A DNA stretch of 64,000 bases from the NCBI GenBank assembly GCA_043720395.1, contig JAYSSR010000057.1:1-64000 (forward strand). Reading direction: 5' to 3'. The stretch is from JANOYY01 sp043720395. Lineage in GTDB: Bacteria; Actinomycetota; Acidimicrobiia; Acidimicrobiales; JANYDT01. This document shows positions 51,709 to 60,703 of this stretch, piece by piece. The notes below the pieces were generated by a model, which searched no databases, was not told the DNA's origin, and worked only from the letters and a program-made list of their open reading frames with translations. Position 1 is the first letter of the stretch. Each line of letters opens with the position of its first letter. The position numbers were made by a program, and so were the translations under genes.

Positions 51709-54700
51709 GACCAGATCAACAGTTCGGGCTCAGGCGGTGCTTCGTCAAATTTCAGTTCCGTCGGCGTCGGGTCGGCGGGTGCCAGCGTGAAGACCACGGC
51801 GTCGCTGTTCTCGAAGGCCATGGCGAACTTTGGCGAGCCCCGAAGCGCCCCCTCGAGCCTGTCGAGCGCGCCTACCGGCAGCGTTCCCTCGGCGTCAGCG
51901 TCGGCCTTCTGACTTCGTGTGATCAGAATGTAGGCTCGTGCGTAGCGCGGATCGGCAAGCCACGCTTCGAGGCGGACAGCAGGGTCGGCGAGGATCGTAC
52001 GAACACTGTCCGGCGGCTCTTCGGTGATTGGCACATAGACAAACTTTTCGTAGTTCAAGAACTTTCCGGGATAGTTGCCATTCCCTTCGACCAAGAGCGT
52101 CGGTGCCACGGCATTGTTGGCAAGAAATGTTGACGCTGATACTTCGTTTTTGGAGAAACGATAGTGACGATCTTTCCCAAAATGAGCCATCGCGAAGCCG
52201 AAGAAAAGTAGTAACGAAACCGCGGCCAAGGTGACGGTGTGGAGTCGATTGGGGGTTATAACTGGTGATGGAAGTAGGGCCCACGCCGCAAAAAGGGCCA
52301 AGAATGGAATTGAAAACAGATACGCGCGAAAGAGGATTTCTCCTCCGAATTCGTTGGCAACCACGAGAAGTACGGGTGAACATAAGAGGATCAAAGCCCT
52401 GCCGTCTCGGTGGCCCCGCCGGAGACGCACGACCACTCCGATGAGGGCCAGGACTGCGATGAGGACGACCACCCCGCGGCCAGCCAGTGATACGAATGCC
52501 TGTCCTGCACTCTGGCGTGCCGTGTCACGCAACGTCGCACCGGCGTTCTCGACCGGTGCCCCGAATGAACGGAGGGTCGAGGCGAGGTTCTTCGCCGCGA
52601 ACGTCCTGGCAGGACCCAGCAACCACAGCACCTGACCGATGAACGCCGCCAGCACGACCCAAGCCGCCCGGATTCGTCGGCTGGCGACGAGCAGAGCCAT
52701 CACGACAAGCATCATCCCTGGGGTGACCTGGTGGCTGGAGATGCTCGTTATGGCAAGGGCGAGCACGACGAGGCCGGTGCCGACTGCAGCTCGGCATCGT
52801 GGCTCGCGATGCTTCGCGCCTGGCCGGATTGCTCTCTCGGCAATGTCATCGTCGTTGCGCCGAACCCGACGGAAATGGCGCAGCACGAGCGCGAGGATCA
52901 CTAGATGGAGGAAGTACGCCATGGCCTGCGGAGCGAAGTAGTCCTGTCCGACCCAGTTGGTGAGGAAGAACAGCCAGACTGCTGTCCACACGACGCGTCG
53001 GTCGCCGCCGAGCGTCGGAAGCAGGAGCAGCAGGGCGGAGAGGTCCAGCAGGTTGACGACAACGGGTGCCCAGAGTGCAAATACGACGGCGTTCTTCGTA
53101 CCGATCAAGTCGACTAAGGCTGCATTTGCCGAGAAAAATCCCGGCCAATTGTGGTAAACGCTTAGCGCGCTGATTCGTGGATTGACCGAACCATGTCGGC
53201 CAATATAATCCACGATGCCTACGTGTTTCCACGCCCAGGAGTAGCGCAACGTCCGGTAGAGGACAGGGGTCGTCGCATGGATCATGACGATGTAGCCGCT
53301 GATGAGTACGAGCAGTCGGCGTTCGTTGAGCGATGGCCTGGTCAACGAATGCACTACTGCAACCACGACTGCGGCAACGCCAACCCACGCGAATGCAGGC
53401 ATGACCGACACGAGACCGACGTCGGTCATGGCCCCGATGTCAACGCGAGAAAGGCCCCATAGCCAGACCATGGTCGCTCCGGCAAGCACGCCGATGGTTC
53501 CAAGGCCGCCCACGGCCTTGGCTGCTTGGTCGATCGCGCGTGGAAGTCGCGCCCACGAGACCGGTTTGAGCGCGGCGCGTCCGATGACGGTCGCCGAGCT
53601 CCCGGCGACCTCCGGGAAGGACAAACCTTCGACCACAGCGATCACGTTGCGGCGCAACCATCGCCTGCTCACTCGGTATCGTTCGCCCTTGACAAGGTTC
53701 GATTCAGCGTGCGCGAGCCACGCAAGCAGCACGAGGTGGCGGTCCGACAGGGGAGTCCCACCAGGCACGGCTCCACTGTCTGCGTCTCCATGGAGGAACG
53801 CAGCTTCGTCGGAGTCAAGCGTCAATGAGCCGTCAGCCGCCTTCAACACGAGGTTCCCCAACTCGGCACCGGTGGCCTCGCGGCGCAATGCGAGCACGAA
53901 CATCGCCAGGTCCGCGCCAGGGAGACCGTCGTGGCGCGAACGCTCCCAATCGACGAGGCCCGTAACCCTCCGGCCTTCACCGTCGAGAAGCACATTCCCG
54001 GGCGTGAGGTCGCCGTGGACCCGGGCGATGGCGACCCGCTGCCCGAGCAGCACGGAGTGCAGTTCGTCTGCCAAGGCTGCCGAGCCTCTCGCGAAGTCTG
54101 CGGAGGCCGTGCCCACAGCGGCCGACATCAGTTCGAGAGGACGGCCCACCCACCTGTGGAACAGTTCCTCGTCCACCTCCGCCTCTCGCGCCGTCAGCGA
54201 ATGCAGTCGGGCTGCATAGGCACCCACGGCTCTCAGTGCGGCCGGACGCCGTGTCACGTCGAGCAACGCGTCGCTGTTCGCAGCACCGAGACAGCGGGTC
54301 TCCGCCACGAACCGCAACCCGGTCGCAGTTCCCTCCCGGACAACGCGGGGAAAGGTTTCTGCCATGACGGCCAATCTCGGGTCAGCGTGGAGGGCCCGAA
54401 GCGTCCCGACGTGATCGATGAGGCCGAAGCGGGCGCGTCGGCCTGTGGCCATCTTGACCACGACCGGTTTGTGTCGGCCGGCGAGTTCCACGACGATCGC
54501 GTCGTTTTGAGCCGATAACAGCCGTGCCTGCCCAGACCGGAGCTCTTCGGGGAGGTCAATCCGGGCCAGGAGAGCTTTGAGGCGATGCGTGGCGTGCAGG
54601 TGGCGGGCTCGGTTGCGGATGCGTCCGAGACTCGCCAAACCTTGCGCCCCTTGGATGACCCGAAGCGACGCCACCAGGAGCACTGCAGCGGCGACAGCGC

Positions 54701-55928
54701 TCTGACCCAGGAGAACGCCGGCGCCAATACCGGACAGTCCGTGGTCGGGTTGGAGATACGCAGCCAGTCCCACGCAGAGCACGAATATCGCTGCGTGGCC
54801 AACCACGACAACCGTCATCTGCTGGCGCACCCTCGCTCGGCTCAGTGCGATCGAGGTGACCGTGTAGGGAAGCGCCGAGAGTGCGAGCAGCCGTAACAGG
54901 CTTGTGCCGTTGTCCTCGTAAGCGGGACCGAAGACGCGAAGCACCCACGGTGCGGCGATCACGACGGCGACCGTGGTCGGTACGACCAACGCGAAGGCCT
55001 GACGCGAAACACGGCGGTTCAGCTCAGCGAGGCGTCCGGGATCTCGGGCCGCCTCGGACAGCAGCGCCGCGCCGATGCATCCGCTCACGACGTAGAGGCC
55101 ATAGGCGATCTGGGCCGACACGTAGTAATACGCGGCCGCCGATGCTCCGGCTCGCCGGAGCACGAGCAAGGGGAGGCCGTCGAGCGTGGCCAGCCACAGG
55201 AGGGTCGCCACCTGGTCGGCCAGCGAGAAGCGCAGGACGCGGACAAAGGTGGGCGGCGTCGCGTCGGATGCACGGGCAACGTGGCGCGGGAGCCAGACGC
55301 GGGCGATCGCCAGGTTGACGGCAACAATCAATACGACGGTAGGGATGCTCCACGAGAGGAAGACACCCCAGCGCGGGGCGGCGTAGGCAAGTCCGAGCAG
55401 CATTGCGATTTTGGCAGCCGAGAACACGATGTTTTCGACCGGTACCCACATGGCCTGACCGAGCCCTACCAGAGCGCTGTCCTGGATAATGAACAACGAC
55501 CACGCGACCAAGGTGATCAGGAAGATGGACAGCGGCGCTGGGCCGTCTCGCAGGAAGGCGAGGTCAGGCGACCACACGCGTACTCCGACGAGGAATGCGG
55601 ACCCGGCCAGGGTGGCGCACACGGCTGTAAGCGCGTAACTGTTCCGGATCAAGCGGCCCGTCGTGCCTCCTGCTTGGGGTACGAAGCGCAGAAGTCCGTT
55701 CTTCAAGCCGAGATTGGCGATCCCGGCGAGCAGCGTCGTAGCGGCGACAAGGGACGACCCGATGCCGACCGACCGGGTGTCATAGCGGTGCGCGGCGACG
55801 AACCAGTAGACGGCACCGAGCGCTGACGTGGCCAGGGAGCTGGCCACGAGGGCATACCCGGAGCGCAGGACCGGCACCCGTAGGTGGGTTCGTAGCCCCC
55901 GCGGAGCGAATGCCGTTGCCGAGATCAT
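51705..55928 (-). CDS. Flippase-kinase-GT-C-like three-part fusion
   Basis: 1407 residues, a rare fusion. Residues about 1-430 form a polysaccharide flippase of the MATE/PST type with about twelve to fourteen helices (ALVASSLATSALGAVYWFVA onwards). Residues about 450-760 resemble an aminoglycoside phosphotransferase-like kinase: HGDLTPGNVLL at 638-648 (H638, D640, N645) and GLVDWE. Residues about 790-1407 form a polytopic domain like GT-C glycosyltransferases. ATG 55928 overlaps the GH16 stop (ATGA). It may flip a lipid-linked unit and phosphorylate or glycosylate it in one complex. The parts are typical in separate genes; the joined form is uncommon. Confidence 0.85.
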   Translation of the reverse strand: MISATAFAPRGLRTHLRVPVLRSGYALVASSLATSALGAVYWFVAAHRYDTRSVGIGSSLVAATTLLAGIANLGLKNGLLRFVPQAGGTTGRLIRNSYALTAVCATLAGSAFLVGVRVWSPDLAFLRDGPAPLSIFLITLVAWSLFIIQDSALVGLGQAMWVPVENIVFSAAKIAMLLGLAYAAPRWGVFLSWSIPTVVLIVAVNLAIARVWLPRHVARASDATPPTFVRVLRFSLADQVATLLWLATLDGLPLLVLRRAGASAAAYYYVSAQIAYGLYVVSGCIGAALLSEAARDPGRLAELNRRVSRQAFALVVPTTVAVVIAAPWVLRVFGPAYEDNGTSLLRLLALSALPYTVTSIALSRARVRQQMTVVVVGHAAIFVLCVGLAAYLQPDHGLSGIGAGVLLGQSAVAAAVLLVASLRVIQGAQGLASLGRIRNRARHLHATHRLKALLARIDLPEELRSGQARLLSAQNDAIVVELAGRHKPVVVKMATGRRARFGLIDHVGTLRALHADPRLAVMAETFPRVVREGTATGLRFVAETRCLGAANSDALLDVTRRPAALRAVGAYAARLHSLTAREAEVDEELFHRWVGRPLELMSAAVGTASADFARGSAALADELHSVLLGQRVAIARVHGDLTPGNVLLDGEGRRVTGLVDWERSRHDGLPGADLAMFVLALRREATGAELGNLVLKAADGSLTLDSDEAAFLHGDADSGAVPGGTPLSDRHLVLLAWLAHAESNLVKGERYRVSRRWLRRNVIAVVEGLSFPEVAGSSATVIGRAALKPVSWARLPRAIDQAAKAVGGLGTIGVLAGATMVWLWGLSRVDIGAMTDVGLVSVMPAFAWVGVAAVVVAVVHSLTRPSLNERRLLVLISGYIVMIHATTPVLYRTLRYSWAWKHVGIVDYIGRHGSVNPRISALSVYHNWPGFFSANAALVDLIGTKNAVVFALWAPVVVNLLDLSALLLLLPTLGGDRRVVWTAVWLFFLTNWVGQDYFAPQAMAYFLHLVILALVLRHFRRVRRNDDDIAERAIRPGAKHREPRCRAAVGTGLVVLALAITSISSHQVTPGMMLVVMALLVASRRIRAAWVVLAAFIGQVLWLLGPARTFAAKNLASTLRSFGAPVENAGATLRDTARQSAGQAFVSLAGRGVVVLIAVLALIGVVVRLRRGHRDGRALILLCSPVLLVVANEFGGEILFRAYLFSIPFLALFAAWALLPSPVITPNRLHTVTLAAVSLLLFFGFAMAHFGKDRHYRFSKNEVSASTFLANNAVAPTLLVEGNGNYPGKFLNYEKFVYVPITEEPPDSVRTILADPAVRLEAWLADPRYARAYILITRSQKADADAEGTLPVGALDRLEGALRGSPKFAMAFENSDAVVFTLAPADPTPTELKFDEAPPEPELLIWS

Positions 55929-56794
55929 GAAGTCGCCCACACCCGGAGAAAATCGAGCTCGAACGTCGCCGGGAAGGGAGTGGCAGCCGTGGGCGGGCCG
56001 GGCCAATCGCCGCCCACGGCCAGGTTGGCGACCACATACATCGGTTCCGACGGGACATGCGGGCCCGTAATGTGCCACTGCTCCACGCCGTCGACCAGCC
56101 ATCGAAGCGAATCAGGTCGCCAGTCGAGCGCGACAACGTGCCATCCGACGGCCAGATCTGTACCCCTCGAGTGTTCGCCGAACGACACCTTTTTTCCACC
56201 CGGGCCGGTCGTGTGGAGATGCATGGAATATTGGTCCGTCTGCGAGCCCTTCATCTCGAAGATGTCGATCTCCGGGCGAGAACGGTTGCTCGCAGGCAGA
56301 AGCCACAAGGCGGGCCACAACCCGGCCCCCTTCGGTACCCGCACCCTCGCCTCGAGGTAGCCATAGGTGAACGCGAACTTGGGCTTGACCCGAAGGTCTG
56401 ACGAGGCTCGTCCTGTGGTGATCATCCCCGATCGGTAGCTGTACTCGGTACCGTCAGGAGCGCGGGTGGCCTCACGCACCGCCGTGAGGCGCATCGATCC
56501 GCCGTGTTGCTCCACCCCAGCGGGGGCGTACCACTCCAGTTCGTGGTTGCTTGCGATTGTGCACCCGGATGGTCCCCACCAGTGGCAGCGGTTCCAACGC
56601 TTGCTGCTGACTTGGTCGCCGTCGAATTCGTCTTTGAAGAGGAGAGCGCCGCGCCCTGACTCGGTTTTGGCGTTCGTGCGGAGGACGGTTGCGGAGCGAA
56701 CATGGACTCGCGAGCCGACAACGATGAGCAAGGCGACGACGCCGAGCGCGACCGCGACCAGGGGAACTGGTTTCCGTGAGGGACGGGCCTGCAC
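55925..56794 (-). CDS. Membrane-anchored glycoside hydrolase, family GH16
   Basis: 289 residues, starting at GTG 56794. An N-terminal hydrophobic segment (VPLVAVALGVVALLIVV) is an anchor or signal. The catalytic domain has the GH16 motif ExDxxE as PEIDIFE, with E175 (nucleophile), D177 and E180 (acid/base), plus GLWPALWLLP and a final W-rich strand. GH16 enzymes cut beta-1,3 or 1,3-1,4 glucans, agarose-like galactans and related polymers. Within a biosynthesis operon it probably trims the polymer or detaches it from the cell. The long reading frame upstream of 56794 is only the shadow of the FemAB-like gene. Confidence 0.92.
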   Translation of the reverse strand: MQARPSRKPVPLVAVALGVVALLIVVGSRVHVRSATVLRTNAKTESGRGALLFKDEFDGDQVSSKRWNRCHWWGPSGCTIASNHELEWYAPAGVEQHGGSMRLTAVREATRAPDGTEYSYRSGMITTGRASSDLRVKPKFAFTYGYLEARVRVPKGAGLWPALWLLPASNRSRPEIDIFEMKGSQTDQYSMHLHTTGPGGKKVSFGEHSRGTDLAVGWHVVALDWRPDSLRWLVDGVEQWHITGPHVPSEPMYVVANLAVGGDWPGPPTAATPFPATFELDFLRVWATS

Positions 56795-56795
56795 G

Positions 56796-57863
56796 TCAGT
56801 CCTGGAACCGGATGAGTCGCTTGAAGGCTCTCCTGGCCAGCGCGTCGGTGCGGGTGACGGGGAAACGCTCCACTCGGTAGTCGGCGTAGTCGTAGGGCGC
56901 CGCCGCGAAACGTTCCTTGAAGTCGGCGAGGCGCTTTGACGTCCCGGACTCGCCAAGGTGATACCACTCAGCCCCCACCGAGACTGCCTCCTGCATGCCG
57001 AGCCAGGTCAAAAGGTAGGGCGGGTCGGAACCGGCGACGTGCTCACGGTCGAATGCGCTGCGGGTCTCATGGCCGTTCGGGCCACGAAGGAGCACCATCG
57101 CCCCGACGGGGCGGCCGTCCAGATGCGCGACCGAGAACCGGCAACGATCGCCGAGCACACGAGCGATTGTTAGCCATTTGGCCAGGCCGTCACGCCGCTC
57201 GGCCCGGAATTGGGCCAATGCGAGCGGCTCGTGCTGCTGGCCGGCCCATCGCACCACCGACTTCAAGTGCAAGGAGTAATACTCACGGGCGAGTCGTTCG
57301 CCGTTTCCGTGTTCGACCTCCAGACCGGCCCGCTCTCCCTTGCGAACCCCCCGGCGCGCGGCTTTGGAGAACGTCGCCCACAACGCGTCCAACCCCGGGG
57401 TGAGATCGATCACATGTGCTCGGCGAGGAAGCGCAACCACGGAACGCGGAGCCCCCAGACGGAACGCGTCCCCGTCGAGCGGATTGGGTCGGATCTGCAC
57501 GCGTGACACGCCGCTCGTCAGCAAGTCTTCGAACACTGCTGCCACGACACCGGCATCGACCCCGGGACCGACCAATCCCCCGATTCCCCAGCCGTTGGGA
57601 AAGCCTTGGTCCCCGAGTACCATGCCCGCCGCTCCGCGTCGGCGCGCGAGCGGAAGAACGAAGCGCCGCCCGTCCTCGAACTCATACAGCCGACTGCGGT
57701 CGACGAAGGTGCCGGTCTCGACCATCGCCATCGTCCAGAGAGGTGATTGGGTGACCAGGGCCCGACGGTCGAGTGCGACGAGTTCGTTCCAGGCCGTTTG
57801 CGGTGCTGGAGTTACGACGCGAGCCACCTTCACACGTGCGTTTCCGATCGTGACCATGCTCAC
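56796..57863 (-). CDS. FemAB/BioF2-like acyltransferase
   Basis: 355 residues from GTG 57863 (4-nt overlap with the deacetylase stop; ATG 57857 is possible). It is a double GNAT-type protein: N-terminal half with WTMAMVETGTFVDRSRLYEF and C-terminal half with FSVAHLDGRPVGAMVLLRG and a YLLTWLGMQEAVSVGAEWYHLGESG segment, as in the BioF2/FemAB-like group. Members attach acyl or aminoacyl groups to cell-wall or polysaccharide components. Located between deacetylase and GH16 genes, it is likely to modify the glycan, perhaps an amino group freed by deacetylation. Substrate cannot be predicted. Confidence 0.85.
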   Translation of the reverse strand: MSMVTIGNARVKVARVVTPAPQTAWNELVALDRRALVTQSPLWTMAMVETGTFVDRSRLYEFEDGRRFVLPLARRRGAAGMVLGDQGFPNGWGIGGLVGPGVDAGVVAAVFEDLLTSGVSRVQIRPNPLDGDAFRLGAPRSVVALPRRAHVIDLTPGLDALWATFSKAARRGVRKGERAGLEVEHGNGERLAREYYSLHLKSVVRWAGQQHEPLALAQFRAERRDGLAKWLTIARVLGDRCRFSVAHLDGRPVGAMVLLRGPNGHETRSAFDREHVAGSDPPYLLTWLGMQEAVSVGAEWYHLGESGTSKRLADFKERFAAAPYDYADYRVERFPVTRTDALARRAFKRLIRFQD

Positions 57864-58669
57864 AGCAGTCCTCGCGTTGCCCGGACCGTTTCGTGGCGCA
57901 CCCGGCGGTAACACCGCCATACCTTGGTTCGGGTCAGCTCTCGGCCCCCCGTCATTATTCGCGTTCGCCTGTTCTGACCGCCGAGCAGGCGAGCGAGATC
58001 GTCCCCGGTCAAGGTCGAAGCAACCGTGAGTCGGGCGAGCGCGTACGGATCGTCGGCGGTGCTGCTGAGCGAGTTCTTCACCGCACAAGCACTGAGGAAG
58101 CCTGCGGCTATGACCTCGCGGCGGACTCGTCCGGAGTGATAGCCGTGTGGGTACGCGAAGGATTCGACCGGAAGGCCCATGTGGTCTTGCAATCCCGAAC
58201 GGGAACCCCGGATCTGTTCTCGGAGGGCGGCCGGGCGGAGCACGTCGAGCTGGCTGTGATCGACGGAGTGGGCACCGATCTCCCAGCCCAGGTCGGAAAG
58301 ATCTCGTAGCTGCTGCCACGAAGCCATCGGGCGTCGTCCCTGCGGACCGAGCCAGTCGCAGTCCTGCCCGACGCACCCGCTTGTAACGTAGATGGTGGCG
58401 GCCAAACCGTGACGGTCAAGTATGGGTGCCGCCTGCTCGGCCGTGTCGGCGAAGCCGTCGTCGAAGGTGATCGCAAGTGTCGGTTCGTCGGTGATCGCGC
58501 CTTCGGCGACCCTTCTGGTGAGTTCGCCGACCGTGAGGGTCTGCCATCCCTGCTCCGCAATCACGGCGGCGTGTTCTTCGAAGCGTGCGGGATCGAGTGT
58601 GTAGTCAGCCAACGCCGGTGACGGATCGCCGGACACCGAGTGGTAGAGGAGGATCGGAATGGCTCTCAT
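57860..58669 (-). CDS. Polysaccharide deacetylase (NodB/CE4)
   Basis: 269 residues. The NodB motifs are in order: TFDDGF at 68-73 (catalytic D70, metal D71), the metal-binding HSVDH at 134-138, and SFAYPHGYHSGRV further on. This CE4 domain removes N-acetyl groups from GlcNAc-type sugars in glycans. No signal peptide is visible, so it may act on cytoplasmic lipid-linked precursors, which is unusual for the family; the first residues MRAIPILLYH are the first strand of the fold. It overlaps the upstream GT2 gene by ATGA and the FemAB-like gene by GTGA. Confidence 0.93.
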   Translation of the reverse strand: MRAIPILLYHSVSGDPSPALADYTLDPARFEEHAAVIAEQGWQTLTVGELTRRVAEGAITDEPTLAITFDDGFADTAEQAAPILDRHGLAATIYVTSGCVGQDCDWLGPQGRRPMASWQQLRDLSDLGWEIGAHSVDHSQLDVLRPAALREQIRGSRSGLQDHMGLPVESFAYPHGYHSGRVRREVIAAGFLSACAVKNSLSSTADDPYALARLTVASTLTGDDLARLLGGQNRRTRIMTGGRELTRTKVWRCYRRVRHETVRATRGLL

Positions 58670-59721
58670 CGCGGTATCGGCTTGAGTTCGTTTCGGACGT
58701 CCCGGCGCGACCTCAGATAAGCCCAGGGGCCCACCAGGATGTAGCGACGCTCAATGCGATGCAGTCGAGCGAAACGTGCTTCGAACACTGCTGTTTGATC
58801 GACGCGCTGGGGTGCGCGCATGGTGCGGACATGGCGAAACGCTGGCCAGGTTCGCGCGACGAGCGAAATGGCGGTGCGAGGGCGCTCAAGGACGATCTTG
58901 GCCAGGAATGCGCCGAGACCGACGCCGTAGCCCCGAACTTGTCGGTCGAGTTGCTCGTACGTGCGATGGTGATGGTGTCGAATGACTGCCGCGGGCTCAT
59001 ACACGAGGCGGTGACCTCGAATCATCGCTTCGTAGAATGCGGCAAGGTCGTCTCCGCCCCGGGCCCTACTGCCTGCACCGAGCGCCGGATCGAAGCCGCC
59101 GATCTCCTCCAGGAACGAGGTGCGAAACGACATGTTGGCACCGGAGCCAAGCGAACCGGCCGTGTACGGAAAAAGCGGGTCGATCGGCCGGTGGGTGTCA
59201 AGGTCGAATGCCCGGCGCTCGGTACCCTTCGCGAACCCGAGATGTCCGTCGACCCAGAACTGGGCGGGTGTGACGAGTTCGGCGGCTGCGATCATTCCGG
59301 TTACGCACACGACATGAGACGAGGTCGCGAAGGCCGCAACGATGTGCTGCAGCCAGAGGGGATCGACGATGACGTCATCATCGGTGATTGCCACGATGGG
59401 TGCATGGATCACGCGCAACCCGGCGTTGTGGGCGCGCGCCAGACCGGGGGAGCGCTCCCGGACATACTGAACGCGGGACTCACCAGGGAAGTGCCTGGTC
59501 AGCATCGCCGACGTCTGATCGCCGCAGGGGGCGTTGTCCACGACCACAACGTCGAAGTTGGCGTAGTCGAGGGCGAGAACGGAATGCAACGCCCGGGCCA
59601 GCGAGTCCGGACGGTCGCGTGTCGCGATGAGGACACTCACGTGCGGGGTCGAGGAGTCGTGTCGTTCGTTCAGCGCGGTCGCGTCAGCCATGGAGGTCTC
59701 AGCCATGGAGGTCTCAGCCAT
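58666..59721 (-). CDS. Family 2 glycosyltransferase with a repeated start
   Basis: 351 residues with a GT-A fold: VSVLIATRDRPDS, VVVVDNAPCGDQT, a TDDDV metal motif and RARGGDDLAAFYEA. It adds a sugar to the lipid-linked repeat unit. The N-terminus reads MAETSMAETSMADA because a 15-bp unit is repeated three times over the start (59684-59728). The ATG at 59721 is the first; 59706 and 59691 are also in frame. The outermost start overlaps the upstream stop by 8 nt. The repeats also include the last codons of the upstream gene. Confidence 0.92.
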   Translation of the reverse strand: MAETSMAETSMADATALNERHDSSTPHVSVLIATRDRPDSLARALHSVLALDYANFDVVVVDNAPCGDQTSAMLTRHFPGESRVQYVRERSPGLARAHNAGLRVIHAPIVAITDDDVIVDPLWLQHIVAAFATSSHVVCVTGMIAAAELVTPAQFWVDGHLGFAKGTERRAFDLDTHRPIDPLFPYTAGSLGSGANMSFRTSFLEEIGGFDPALGAGSRARGGDDLAAFYEAMIRGHRLVYEPAAVIRHHHHRTYEQLDRQVRGYGVGLGAFLAKIVLERPRTAISLVARTWPAFRHVRTMRAPQRVDQTAVFEARFARLHRIERRYILVGPWAYLRSRRDVRNELKPIPR

Positions 59722-59728
59722 GGAGGTC
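59684..59728. repeat. Triple 15-bp repeat over a gene junction
   Basis: Three perfect copies of TCAGCCATGGAGGTC (59684-59698, 59699-59713, 59714-59728). On the minus strand each contains an ATG followed by a stop-like TGA in another frame. The copies join the end of one GT2 gene to the start of the next and give three in-frame starts. Confidence 0.95.
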
Positions 59729-60703
59729 GACGTCGTTCTTGGTCAGACGTCCATGCGCATAGCCCGATGCGACGAGGAAGAAGCCACAGACGATGGCCGC
59801 CGCCTGAGAGCGCCCGCCCCCGGTTCGACCGCTGAACAGGCTGCGCAGAACACCTGACGGTAGGACTCGTGTCGAGTAGCGGCGCTCGCTCGCCAGAGCC
59901 GCCGACTCGCCGACGACACCGGACAGGATCGCCTTCGAGCGCCCCTCCGCGACGCAACGGCTGCGGAAGTACCGCCACGTGGCACGATCCGAAGGGACAC
60001 GATGACGCACAAGCGCGTCCGGTTCCAGCACGATCTTTCCGAAGGGGTAGCGCTGGCTGGCCCGGATGCACATCTCGGTCTCTTCGCAGCCGAAGGGACG
60101 GGCGTCGACCCGGCCGAGGTCCCGGCGAAATCCTCCGACCTCGTCGAGGACCTCGCGGCGGAAGGACATATTGCATCCGATGACGTTGCGTACCACGCTC
60201 GTGCGTAGCGGTTGGCCCCGGTAGCTACACCCAACGACCCAGTCGAACTCCTTGGGGAACCATGCCGGGCGACCGCCGTCCCAATTGGCCTGCACGGTGC
60301 CGCCGACGGCGACGACGAAGGGATCGGCGTAAGCCGAGGCCAGCGCCTCGAGCCAATGGCTGTCGGCGACGGCGTCATCGTCGAGGAAGGCCACCACCTC
60401 CGACACGGTCGCCCCGACACCCGTGTTGCGGGCACCCGACAGCCCTTTGGTGTCCTCGTTGGCAACCACTCTGACGTCGCGGAAGGCAGCGCCAGCGCGT
60501 GTGAGCAACGCAGGCGCGTAGTCAACCACGATGACGACTTCGGCGGGGGAATACGTCTGCGCTCTCACGGAGGCCACAGCGGCCACCAGATCGTCCCAGC
60601 GCCGCTCGGTGTAACAGCAGATGACCACGGCGACGGCAGGGGGAGAACCGGTTCGCGGCGCTCGCCTGAACACGTTCTGGTTGGGCGCCAGTACCGCACT
60701 CAT
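59714..60703 (-). CDS. Family 2 glycosyltransferase
   Basis: 329 residues. GT-A motifs: VAVVICCYTERRWDD, VVIVVDYAPAL, GLSGARNTGVGATVSEVV, the metal-binding FLDDDAV, then NMSFRREVLDEVGGF and GCEETEMCIRA. The C-terminal 60 residues contain a basic segment and a hydrophobic stretch (AAAIVCGFFLVASGYA), possibly a membrane anchor. It is one of three GT2 enzymes in cluster 2. The start shares one base with the upstream stop (TGATG). The last codons, which include DLHG, lie in the triple repeat. Confidence 0.92.
   Translation of the reverse strand: MSAVLAPNQNVFRRAPRTGSPPAVAVVICCYTERRWDDLVAAVASVRAQTYSPAEVVIVVDYAPALLTRAGAAFRDVRVVANEDTKGLSGARNTGVGATVSEVVAFLDDDAVADSHWLEALASAYADPFVVAVGGTVQANWDGGRPAWFPKEFDWVVGCSYRGQPLRTSVVRNVIGCNMSFRREVLDEVGGFRRDLGRVDARPFGCEETEMCIRASQRYPFGKIVLEPDALVRHRVPSDRATWRYFRSRCVAEGRSKAILSGVVGESAALASERRYSTRVLPSGVLRSLFSGRTGGGRSQAAAIVCGFFLVASGYAHGRLTKNDVDLHG

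Noticed and set aside
59684..59728. 15-bp repeats considered as a recombination or attachment site.
   Set aside because: No integrase, transposase or flanking tRNA is nearby and the copies are tandem within coding sequence.
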